NCBI GenBank assembly: GCA_002316235.1
Contig: DCDD01000054.1
Span: 1 to 5,065 of the forward strand
Origin: Bacteroidales bacterium UBA1064
GTDB taxonomy: Bacteria; Bacteroidota; Bacteroidia; Bacteroidales; Tenuifilaceae
Direction: 5' to 3'
DNA: 5,065 nucleotides
In this document: in pieces, positions 1 through 5,065 of the stretch
How positions within the stretch are numbered: position 1 is the first letter of the stretch
Layout: each line of letters begins with the position of its first letter
Made by a program: the position numbers and the translations under genes
Notes under the pieces: generated by a model
The model's input: only the letters and a program-made list of their open reading frames with translations
Told to the model about the DNA's origin: nothing
Database searches by the model: none

Positions 1-1043
1 TTAAAATCAATCAGCGACCCCTTGCCAAACCCGGTCTCGATGTAACAGTTTGAATGGCCGTCGAATTTGGCCATCAGCGGTCTCCCCTCGATTGACGAAA
101 TGAGGTTGTCGAAAACTACGTCCGAGGAGAAATGGGCTACCGAACCGGCCTTTGATGTTGGAAGGTTGCTGGCATCGCCCAGAACAAATATATTACTCCA
201 TTTCTCGGAGCGTAGGGTGTACTTGTCGGTTGAAATATAGTTGAGGTCATCGCCCATACTGCTTCGCTCAATGAAATCAGCGCCCTTATTCACAGGAATA
301 ATCGTTAGCAGGTCGAAGGGCAGCTCCCGACCATCATAGGAGATAATTTTTTTGTTTTCTGCATCCACCCTTTCTAGGTAAAAGTCGGGAATCAGGTTGA
401 TATTTTTTTCCTGAAGGAGATCGCCCAGCATTTTTGTTGCCTTTGGCTTGGTAAATGCACCCGAAAGGGGTGTAGAGTAAAAAATGTTGACCTTGTCTCT
501 TATCCCTTTTTTTACGAAAAACTCATCGGCCAGGAAAACAAATTCGAGCGGTGCTACTGGGCATTTATAGGGCATTTCGGCTATGTTAAGAACCAGGTTG
601 CCTCCTTCCCACGACTTCAGAAAGTTTTGAAGGGCAACTGCCCCGTTGAAGGTGTAGAAATCAAAAATGCTCTTACCCCACTCGTTACCCAGCAACCCGG
701 GAGTTTCTTCCGGTCTGATGGAGGTGCCGGTTGAAACTATCATGAAATCGTAATCTAGCGTTTGACCGTTAGCGAGGTAAACCCTATTTTTAGCCGGGTC
801 AACCCGTTCAATTTCGTTGATAATAAAGTTTACTCCTGCAGGGATGAAGCTGGCCTTTGGTTTTACTACGTCCTGCTTGCCGTATATCCCAAATGGGATG
901 AAGAGCAATCCTGGCTGATAGTAATGTACCGGATCCTTATCCACTATGGTAATTTCCCATTGTTCCCTATCCAACGCTTTACGAAGCTTGTTGGCCATTA
1001 TAGTGCCACCTGTTCCTGCACCAAGTATTACGATTCTTTTCAT
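1..1043 (-). CDS. Sulfide:quinone oxidoreductase-like FAD flavoprotein, C-terminal end cut by window edge
   Basis: Reading from the ATG at 1043 gives 347 codons with no stop before the left edge. The first residues, MKRIVILGAGTGG (GxGxxG at 8-13), form an FAD-binding Rossmann fold, with an acidic residue (D35) at the end of the second strand. STGT at 104-107 and LGDASNLPTSKAGS at 288-301 are the two further FAD-contact motifs of this superfamily. Only two cysteines are visible: C161 in KCPVAP and C333 in NCYIETG. These match the pair that in sulfide:quinone oxidoreductases (SQR) forms the redox-active disulfide or sulfur bridge beside the flavin. The family oxidises sulfide and passes electrons to membrane quinone; the cut end should hold the membrane-docking C-terminal segment, probably about 30-50 residues. 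The start is well set because the Rossmann fold begins at residue 4. No strong Shine-Dalgarno sequence precedes it. Flavocytochrome c or another disulfide flavoprotein remains possible, but the two placed cysteines favour SQR. Confidence 0.85.
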   Translation of the reverse strand, partial: MKRIVILGAGTGGTIMANKLRKALDREQWEITIVDKDPVHYYQPGLLFIPFGIYGKQDVVKPKASFIPAGVNFIINEIERVDPAKNRVYLANGQTLDYDFMIVSTGTSIRPEETPGLLGNEWGKSIFDFYTFNGAVALQNFLKSWEGGNLVLNIAEMPYKCPVAPLEFVFLADEFFVKKGIRDKVNIFYSTPLSGAFTKPKATKMLGDLLQEKNINLIPDFYLERVDAENKKIISYDGRELPFDLLTIIPVNKGADFIERSSMGDDLNYISTDKYTLRSEKWSNIFVLGDASNLPTSKAGSVAHFSSDVVFDNLISSIEGRPLMAKFDGHSNCYIETGFGKGSLIDF

Positions 1044-1364
1044 ACGTATATTTTTTTAGTTTTCAAATCTCCTATACATTAAACCATACCTTTTGGGTAT
1101 CGGGGGTAGAGCTAATTGAACAACCATTTTTTTGCTTTGCCAACCTTGCAAGTAATACCCTGTTGTTCATTCCTGTTTGTGCACGCTGTACTACATGAGG
1201 GCTTATCACCTAAATGGCCAGCTATTTGTACTTGTTAACCAATTCTAACGCTATGGCGTATCTTCCAGCAGTCAAACAATGCTTCTGATTGGTATAACAA
1301 ACCATTTATGACTGTTTCAACCGGCTCATTTTTATAGCAGCTGTAAATGCAAAGGTTTCCTTAT

Positions 1365-1388
1365 AAATTTCAGCTCAAATTTCAAGTC
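1365..1388. repeat. Two tandem 12-bp direct repeats upstream of the Crp/Fnr gene
   Basis: AAATTTCAGCTC (1365-1376) is followed directly by AAATTTCAAGTC (1377-1388), identical at 10 of 12 positions including the first eight. The period is close to one helical turn, so two regulator molecules could bind the same face of the DNA. The repeat lies about 70 bases before the ATG, just upstream of the weak promoter candidate. Chance in an AT-rich spacer cannot be excluded. Confidence 0.4.
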
Positions 1389-1413
1389 TTTTTAAATAAA
1401 ATGTATAGTTTTA
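1380..1413 (+). promoter_or_regulatory. Weak Bacteroidetes-type promoter candidate for the Crp/Fnr gene
   Basis: TAGTTTTA at 1406-1413 matches the Bacteroidetes minus-7 consensus TAnnTTTG at 7 of 8 positions. TTTC at 1380-1383 resembles the minus-33 TTTG, but the 22-base spacing is slightly long. If used, transcription would begin near 1419, which places the FNR-type palindrome around +21, a position that would block transcription. Both boxes are imperfect, so this is tentative. Confidence 0.22.
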
Positions 1414-1433
1414 AATCTTGTTAAAAATCAATA

Positions 1434-1447
1434 TTGATAACTATCAA
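1434..1447. promoter_or_regulatory. Perfect FNR-type operator (TTGAT-N4-ATCAA)
   Basis: TTGATAACTATCAA is an exact match to the TTGAT-N4-ATCAA consensus bound by FNR-class regulators. Its centre is 18.5 bases before the ATG of the adjacent Crp/Fnr gene. That is too close to the start for a classical activating site about 41 bases before a transcription start, so negative autoregulation is the simplest reading. The left half overlaps another 8-bp palindrome, CAATATTG (1429-1436). The match to the consensus is seen directly; that the neighbouring protein binds it is inferred from its recognition helix. Confidence 0.7.
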
Positions 1448-1458
1448 CATATTTGAAT

Positions 1459-2157
1459 ATGAAGGCTGAAGTGTGTCCGGGTACCGAATGCCTGACGTGC
1501 GGATTTCGTTCCGAGGTGTTTGCTTCGCTTCCCGATTACCAGCTGGAGGAGCTGTCGAGGAGCAAAGTGCTAATGCATGCCAAAAAAGGTGAAACAATTG
1601 CCCGCCAGAACGACAGTATAGAGGGTTTTATTTTTTTAAGGGATGGGCTGGCCAAGCTCTGCCGCACCAACGCTGAAGGGAGGGAGCAAATAGTGGGAAT
1701 TGCTACTCCAAACGATTTTGTTGGGCTGCTCAGCCTTTTTTCTTCTAAAACGTACAACTACTCCATTGTTGCAATTGAGGATTCGAGTTACTGCAGCGTG
1801 GAGTACGACATGGTAATGAATTTAGTTGGGAGCAACGGGGAGTTTGCACGGAATTTACTTGCCAAGATTTCGAGGGTTTCCGATTTGCTGATAGGCAGCA
1901 GGCTCGATATCGATCTTCTTCAACTTAGAGGGCGTGTAGCCTACATACTTTGCTTTTTTGCCAACGAAATTTACCATTCCACACGGTTTAACCTGCCGGT
2001 TTCGCGTCGGGAGATAGCCGAGCTCATTGATATGCGGGTCGAAAACGTGGTTAGAATACTCTCGGAGTTTAGACGGGATAGGATTATTCTTATTGAGGGA
2101 ACTTATATTGAGATTTTAGACAAAGAAAAGCTAAGCTGGGCAAAAATGCACGGGTAG
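1459..2157 (+). CDS. Crp/Fnr-family transcriptional regulator, probable iron-sulfur oxygen or redox sensor
   Basis: The 232-residue protein has the full Crp/Fnr plan: an N-terminal cysteine cluster, a cyclic-nucleotide-type beta-barrel (about 25-120), a long dimerisation helix (about 125-150) and a C-terminal winged helix-turn-helix (about 155-222). Cysteines C6, C11 and C14 precede the barrel. C112, in IEDSSYCSVEYD, aligns with C122 of E. coli FNR, giving four candidate ligands for a [4Fe-4S] cluster. Two more cysteines, C68 and C165, lie elsewhere. The recognition helix reads MRVENVVRIL: V194, E195 and R199 correspond to V208, E209 and R213 of FNR, the pattern expected for TTGAT half-sites, and CRP's R180 is absent. 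FNR's S212 is V198 here. An in-frame TTG at 1453 would add two residues, but ATG at 1459 is preferred. No Shine-Dalgarno sequence is visible because the palindrome occupies that space. A heme-binding or ligand-free relative of FNR is a possible alternative. Confidence 0.9.
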   Translation: MKAEVCPGTECLTCGFRSEVFASLPDYQLEELSRSKVLMHAKKGETIARQNDSIEGFIFLRDGLAKLCRTNAEGREQIVGIATPNDFVGLLSLFSSKTYNYSIVAIEDSSYCSVEYDMVMNLVGSNGEFARNLLAKISRVSDLLIGSRLDIDLLQLRGRVAYILCFFANEIYHSTRFNLPVSRREIAELIDMRVENVVRILSEFRRDRIILIEGTYIEILDKEKLSWAKMHG

Positions 2158-2182
2158 TATATTGCTACATTCCTTTTATTTT
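2154..2182 (+). terminator. Possible weak hairpin over the convergent stop codons
   Basis: GTAGTA (2154-2159) and TGCTAC (2163-2168) can pair around a TAT loop, five Watson-Crick pairs plus one G-T wobble. The stem contains both stop codons of the converging genes and is followed on the plus strand by the T-rich run ATTCCTTTTATTTT. It is the only terminator-like structure at this junction. The stem is short and AT-rich, so efficient termination is doubtful. Confidence 0.25.
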
Positions 2183-2914
2183 GCGGGTAAGTGCGGAGGC
2201 AAAAACAAAGTCATTGAGTTCCTGATTGTCGCTATCCAACACGTCGAACCTGGTTCCTTCCCACCATTTTTTACCGTTGTAGATGAACATCACCTTATCC
2301 CCGCAGCCCATCACGGAGTTCATGTCGTGCGTATTTATGATGGTAGTAATACCATACTCTTCGGTGATTTCCTTAATGAGATGGTCAATTACCACTGCAG
2401 TTTTGGGGTCAAGTCCTGAGTTTGGCTCATCGCAGAACAGAAACTCGGGGTTTAAAACGATGGCGCGGGCAATGGCTACCCTCTTTTTCATGCCGCCGCT
2501 AATCTCAGCCGGGTAAAGCTTGTTGGCCCCAACAATATCTACCCGTTTGAGGCAGAAGGCCACCCGCTCCTTTTTCTCCGCAATGGCCATGTTGGTGAAC
2601 ATGTTAAGAGGAAACATCACATTTTCCTCAACGGTTTGCGAGTCGAATAGCGCTGCCCCCTGAAAAAGCATGCCTATTTTTTGTCGTATTTCTTTTTTCT
2701 TTTTGAACGAAAGGGCGTTAAACTGAATGTCGTTGTAGTAAATTTCTCCCTCATCCACATCCAGCAGGCCTACTATGCACTTCAGCAGGACGGTTTTTCC
2801 CGAACCGCTTTGGCCGATTACCATGTTGGTTTTTCCCTTTTCAAACGTGGCCGTTATATTGTCAATCACCATTCGGCCATCAAACGATTTTGACAGATTT
2901 TTAACCGTAATCAC
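2165..2914 (-). CDS. mlaF: MlaF-type ABC transporter ATP-binding protein
   Basis: This 249-residue ATPase energises a lipid ABC transporter on the cytoplasmic face of the inner membrane, working with the MlaE-type permease encoded just upstream. All nucleotide-binding motifs are intact: Walker A GQSGSGKT (34-41), Q-loop Q85, signature ISGGMKKR (138-145), Walker B LFCDEP with D162 and E163, D-loop GLDP (167-170) and switch histidine H196. The SGGM signature is typical of the Mla/Mce ATPase branch. Length is normal for the family. Translation starts at a GTG that overlaps the permease stop codon in GTGA, so the two are probably translationally coupled. In E. coli MlaF the complex moves phospholipid between the inner membrane and a periplasmic MCE protein; here no MCE gene follows, because the next gene converges only 7 bases away. 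The direction and substrate of transport cannot be read from the sequence. Confidence 0.93.
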   Translation of the reverse strand: MITVKNLSKSFDGRMVIDNITATFEKGKTNMVIGQSGSGKTVLLKCIVGLLDVDEGEIYYNDIQFNALSFKKKKEIRQKIGMLFQGAALFDSQTVEENVMFPLNMFTNMAIAEKKERVAFCLKRVDIVGANKLYPAEISGGMKKRVAIARAIVLNPEFLFCDEPNSGLDPKTAVVIDHLIKEITEEYGITTIINTHDMNSVMGCGDKVMFIYNGKKWWEGTRFDVLDSDNQELNDFVFASALTRKIKGM

Positions 2915-3654
2915 GACAGTAGCAGTTGGGTTAGAATTAGGTTAAACAGGAGAATAAAGACGCTGCTGACGACAACCGCATTGGTACTTGCCTGGCCCAC
3001 CTCGAGCGACCCGCCCTGAACGCGGTAACCATAAAATGCAGAAATAGTGGTGATTAGGAAGGCAAATACCACGGTTTTTATTAGCGAGTAGGTGATGTAA
3101 AAGGGGATAAACGCATACCTTATACCGTAAATGTAGGCTTGTGTAGATATTACTCCTGAAAATTCTCCAACCATCCATCCTCCGGCTATCCCGACCACCA
3201 TGCTTAGCATGCAAAGAAAAGGGTTAAAAATAAGGGTGGCAATAATTTTAGGAAGAATCAGGTAGCTGGCGGAGTTAACACCCATGATTTCGAGGGCATC
3301 AATTTGCTCGGTTACCCTCATGGTGCCTAGTTCAGATGCTATGCTGGAACCCACCTTGCCGGCAAGTATTAGGCCAATGATTGTTGAAGAGAACTCCAGA
3401 AACATGCTGTCGCGCGTGCCCAACCCAATCATGTAGCGGGGAATAAAAGGGTTTTCCATGTTATATGCGGTTTGTAGGGTTATTACCGCTCCCATAAAAA
3501 CCGATATTATGGTAACAATCCCGATGGATTGAATACCCAGCTTATCCATCTCCTTTATGGTCTGTTTAAGGTAAATCCTTCCCTTCTCCGGCTTTGAAAA
3601 AACCTTTTTCAGCAAAAGAAAATACTCCCCAATTAACCCGAATATTCTTACCAT
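2911..3654 (-). CDS. mlaE: MlaE-type ABC transporter permease
   Basis: This 247-residue membrane protein is the permease partner of the ATPase encoded downstream. An N-terminal amphipathic stretch (about 1-40) is followed by roughly five hydrophobic segments, near 44-64, 88-106, 130-165, 190-215 and 225-246. The family hallmark lies at 94-121: GLILAGKVGSS, then ASELGTMRVTEQIDAL, where the conserved E108, G110, T111, M112 and the EQIDAL block form the cytoplasmic coupling region. A second conserved block near the C-terminus reads YGYRVQGGSLEVGQAST. Length is normal. ATG at 3654 is preceded by AAAAAGG six bases upstream, a fair Shine-Dalgarno sequence by the standards of this window. It overlaps the ATPase start by four bases and is the first gene of the pair. 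A 25-bp dyad lies 34-58 bases ahead of it. Identification is secure at family level; the lipid handled is unknown. Confidence 0.93.
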   Translation of the reverse strand: MVRIFGLIGEYFLLLKKVFSKPEKGRIYLKQTIKEMDKLGIQSIGIVTIISVFMGAVITLQTAYNMENPFIPRYMIGLGTRDSMFLEFSSTIIGLILAGKVGSSIASELGTMRVTEQIDALEIMGVNSASYLILPKIIATLIFNPFLCMLSMVVGIAGGWMVGEFSGVISTQAYIYGIRYAFIPFYITYSLIKTVVFAFLITTISAFYGYRVQGGSLEVGQASTNAVVVSSVFILLFNLILTQLLLS

Positions 3655-3687
3655 CTTTGACCTTTTTACTTACAAAAATTAATCGGA

Positions 3688-3712
3688 TTGGCAGAAATCG
3701 TATTTCTACCAA
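3688..3712. promoter_or_regulatory. 25-bp dyad, likely operator or leader hairpin upstream of mlaE
   Basis: Arms TTGGcAGAAAT (3688-3698) and ATTTCTaCCAA (3702-3712) flank a CGT centre, with 10 of 11 positions complementary; only the C3692/A3708 pair fails. The dyad lies 34-58 bases before the mlaE ATG and beside its only minus-7-like sequence, as expected for a site bound by a dimeric regulator near a promoter. A hairpin acting in the mlaE mRNA leader is the alternative. It is not followed by a T run in either direction, so it is not a classical terminator. Confidence 0.5.
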
Positions 3713-3814
3713 CAGCAAAATTAGTCAATATTAAGATGGTAGTAAAATTAATCATGCCACATTCACAGCCGTCCATTTCCTCCAGTATCCTGGTTAGGGT
3801 TATCGCTCCATTTG

Positions 3815-3840
3815 CTTAACCATGGTAAGCACTGGTTAAG
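3815..3840. repeat. 8-bp inverted repeat CTTAACCA / TGGTTAAG
   Basis: CTTAACCA (3815-3822) and TGGTTAAG (3833-3840) are perfectly complementary across a 10-base spacer. The right arm continues as TGGTTAAGTTT (3833-3843) and recurs imperfectly as TGGTTGTTAAGTTT (3854-3867); TGGTTAG is also present at 3791-3797 and 3889-3895. It could be a binding-site cluster for a regulator of manC or mlaEF, but no known motif is recognised. Confidence 0.35.
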
Positions 3841-3930
3841 TTTATTCCGGTGTTGGTTGTTAAGTTTGCTCGAAATGCCCTTCCTTTCTGGTTAGTGTAG
3901 GGTTTTCCTTTCATTACCTTAAGCCGAAAG

Positions 3931-3962
3931 TTTCCATCTCATGTTAAAATTCCGTAGGTTTG
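3931..3962 (+). promoter_or_regulatory. Bacteroidetes-type promoter for manC
   Basis: TAGGTTTG at 3955-3962 matches the Bacteroidetes minus-7 consensus TAnnTTTG exactly. TTTC at 3931-3934, 20 bases upstream, matches three of four positions of the minus-33 TTTG at the expected spacing. Transcription would start around 3967-3970, leaving a leader of only about 11-14 bases, A-rich and without a Shine-Dalgarno sequence, as is common in this phylum. Confidence 0.55.
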
Positions 3963-3980
3963 TATTTTTAATAAAAAGCA

Positions 3981-5065
3981 ATGAGTAATAAGAATTACTA
4001 CTGTATAGTTATGGCCGGAGGAATTGGAAGCCGTTTTTGGCCATTAAGCAGAACTGCATGTCCAAAACAGTTTATTGATATACTCGGCGTGGGTAAATCG
4101 CTGCTCCAGCAGACGTTTGAAAGGATGGTAAAAATTTGCCCTGTTGAAAATATTTTTATTGTGGCAAGTAATTCCTACAAGAATTTAATCTTGGAGCAGC
4201 TTCCCGAGGTGAAGGAGAGCCAGCTTTTACTTGAGCCTATGAGGAGGAACACGGCACCATGTATAGCTTATGCTACCTATAAAATTCGCAAGCGTAACCC
4301 TGAAGCTACGGTTATTGTTTCGCCCAGTGACCACCTCATTCTAAACGAGCAGGTTTTTACTAACACGGTTAACCTGGCGTTGGATTTTGCATCCAAAAAT
4401 AACGCCTTGCTTACCCTGGGCGTAAAGCCTAACAGGCCTGAAACTGGCTATGGCTACATTCAGGTGGGTAAACCGGTTAAGGGGATAAATGGGCTATACC
4501 GGGTTAAAACTTTCACCGAGAAGCCAAACCTGGAAATGGCCAAAGTATTTTTAAGCAGCGGGGAGTTTTTTTGGAATTCGGGACTTTTTATTTGGAATCT
4601 GAATGCCATTACCCAAGCGCTTGAAGAGCATCTTCCAGAGGTGAATTCCTTGTTCAGCGAGGTCGCTTCGTTGCTCGATTCGGCTGATGAGACCGCAGCC
4701 ATTGAGAAAACTTATGCCGAGTGCAAGAATATCTCCATTGACTATGGGGTTATGGAGAAAGCCGAAAATGTTTTCGTGATTTGCTCGGAATTTGGTTGGT
4801 CCGATTTGGGTACATGGGGTTCGCTCTACACCCATCTTCCCATCAACCAAAATGGCAATGCGGTGATTGCCAGAAATGTTTTACTTTACGATACCAGTAA
4901 CTCGCTGATTTCTGCTCCCGATGGAAAGCTGGCAGTTGTTCAGGGGCTTGACGACTATATTGTGGTCGATACCAGCGATGTTTTGCTTATATGCCGCAAG
5001 CAGGAAGAACAGCAAATTAAGAACATTTTGAACGATGTGGCGATGCTGAAGGATGGAGAAATATA
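3981..5065 (+). CDS. manC: Mannose-1-phosphate guanylyltransferase, 3' end at window edge
   Basis: The enzyme joins GTP and mannose 1-phosphate to make GDP-mannose in the cytoplasm, the activated sugar for mannose, fucose and related residues of surface polysaccharides. The nucleotidyltransferase motif is intact: MAGGIGSRFWPLSR (11-24) followed by PKQF (28-31). Further family blocks are LLEPMRRNTAPCIA (83-96), SPSDHL (114-119, metal-binding Asp at D117), RPETGYGYIQ (152-161), FTEKP (178-182), NSGLFIW (199-205), SIDYGVMEK (252-260) and GWSDLGTW (272-279). There are 361 full codons to the edge, which is the usual size of the short, single-domain form without a fused phosphomannose isomerase. 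The last two bases are TA, so the stop codon may fall exactly at the edge or within a few residues. ATG at 3981 is chosen because the fold begins at residue 6 and the promoter lies just upstream; a later ATG at 4011 would cut into the first strand. Confidence 0.95.
   Translation, partial: MSNKNYYCIVMAGGIGSRFWPLSRTACPKQFIDILGVGKSLLQQTFERMVKICPVENIFIVASNSYKNLILEQLPEVKESQLLLEPMRRNTAPCIAYATYKIRKRNPEATVIVSPSDHLILNEQVFTNTVNLALDFASKNNALLTLGVKPNRPETGYGYIQVGKPVKGINGLYRVKTFTEKPNLEMAKVFLSSGEFFWNSGLFIWNLNAITQALEEHLPEVNSLFSEVASLLDSADETAAIEKTYAECKNISIDYGVMEKAENVFVICSEFGWSDLGTWGSLYTHLPINQNGNAVIARNVLLYDTSNSLISAPDGKLAVVQGLDDYIVVDTSDVLLICRKQEEQQIKNILNDVAMLKDGEI

Larger units (their letters stand above)
1044..1458. 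other. Divergent intergenic region between the SQR-like gene and the Crp/Fnr gene
   Basis: This 415-base spacer separates two divergent starts and holds no convincing gene; the only frames are about 10-25 codons long. Near the SQR-like start, inverted arms ATACC (1086-1090) and GGTAT (1096-1100) would form a small hairpin in that gene's leader. No good TAnnTTTG box was found for the minus strand; the closest is GAGATTTG at 1064-1071, 7 of 8 positions, without a matching minus-33 element. The right third is AT-rich and carries a 12-bp tandem repeat, a weak promoter candidate and the FNR-type palindrome, listed separately. The stretch from about 1105 to 1360 shows nothing I recognise. Confidence 0.7.
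3655..3980. other. Divergent intergenic region between mlaE and manC
   Basis: This 326-base spacer has no credible gene; the longest notable frame is a 21-codon one from 3754. It contains the mlaE-proximal dyad (3688-3712), an 8-bp inverted repeat within a cluster of TGGTTA-like motifs (3791-3895), and the manC promoter (3931-3962). A possible minus-7 box for mlaE on the minus strand is AATTTTTG (complement of 3673-3680), 7 of 8 to TAnnTTTG, but no minus-33 element stands at the right spacing. Confidence 0.7.

Noticed and set aside
1..3. TTA at the left edge, which would be a TAA stop on the minus strand
   Set aside because: It is out of frame with the SQR-like gene; the in-frame final codon is at positions 3-5, so the gene continues beyond the edge.
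762..1082. Plus-strand open frame of 106 codons opposite the SQR-like gene
   Set aside because: It lies almost entirely antisense to a gene with clear FAD and cysteine motifs, and its translation shows no family features.
1086..1100. ATACC/GGTAT hairpin as a terminator or riboswitch
   Set aside because: It is only five pairs, has no T run and lies in the leader of the SQR-like gene; there is no recognisable riboswitch core around it.
1453..1458. TTG at 1453 as the start of the Crp/Fnr gene
   Set aside because: It adds only two residues, and an ATG follows six bases later; start by TTG is less likely, though not excluded.
2942..3214. Minus-strand open frame of 90 codons inside mlaE
   Set aside because: It is an alternative frame of the permease gene, whose own frame carries all the MlaE hallmarks.
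3754..3819. 21-codon frame in the mlaE-manC spacer
   Set aside because: It is very short, has no ribosome site or promoter, and its end overlaps the inverted repeat.
4460..4850. Two overlapping minus-strand frames opposite manC
   Set aside because: They are antisense to conserved ManC motifs, have no leader signals and resemble no family.

Overview
The window most likely comes from the Bacteroidetes (Bacteroidota), probably an anaerobic or microaerobic, Bacteroidales-like member. The grounds are a perfect TAnnTTTG-type minus-7 box before the last gene, A-rich leaders with little or no Shine-Dalgarno sequence, and proteins of Bacteroidetes type (short ManC, MlaE/MlaF pair, Cys-rich Crp/Fnr regulator). 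The exact genus cannot be read from the sequence.

Layout, left to right. (1) Positions 1-1043, minus strand: a sulfide:quinone oxidoreductase-like flavoprotein whose C-terminal end lies beyond the left edge. (2) Positions 1044-1458: a 415-base divergent intergenic region. It ends in a perfect FNR-type palindrome (TTGAT-N4-ATCAA) directly in front of gene 3. (3) Positions 1459-2157, plus strand: a Crp/Fnr-family regulator. Its cysteines fit an iron-sulfur oxygen sensor and its recognition helix fits a TTGAT half-site. (4) Positions 2165-3654, minus strand: an overlapping pair encoding a MlaE-type permease and a MlaF-type ATPase, the inner-membrane engine of a lipid transporter. It converges on gene 3 with 7 bases between the stop codons. 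(5) Positions 3655-3980: a second divergent intergenic region with a 25-bp dyad near mlaE, a cluster of TGGTTA-like repeats, and a Bacteroidetes promoter for the next gene. (6) Positions 3981 to the right edge, plus strand: mannose-1-phosphate guanylyltransferase, complete or within a few residues of complete.

How they may work together (inference): the regulator probably senses oxygen or redox state and controls its own expression through the palindrome. The neighbouring sulfide-oxidising flavoprotein is a plausible but unproven target, because no second FNR site is visible near its start. The mlaEF pair and manC both serve the cell envelope (lipid traffic and GDP-mannose supply) but are transcribed divergently. 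No mobile element, CRISPR array or RNA gene was seen. Most of the window is ordinary housekeeping or energy metabolism. The parts worth a second look are the regulatory palindromes and the regulator's unusual cysteine spacing.
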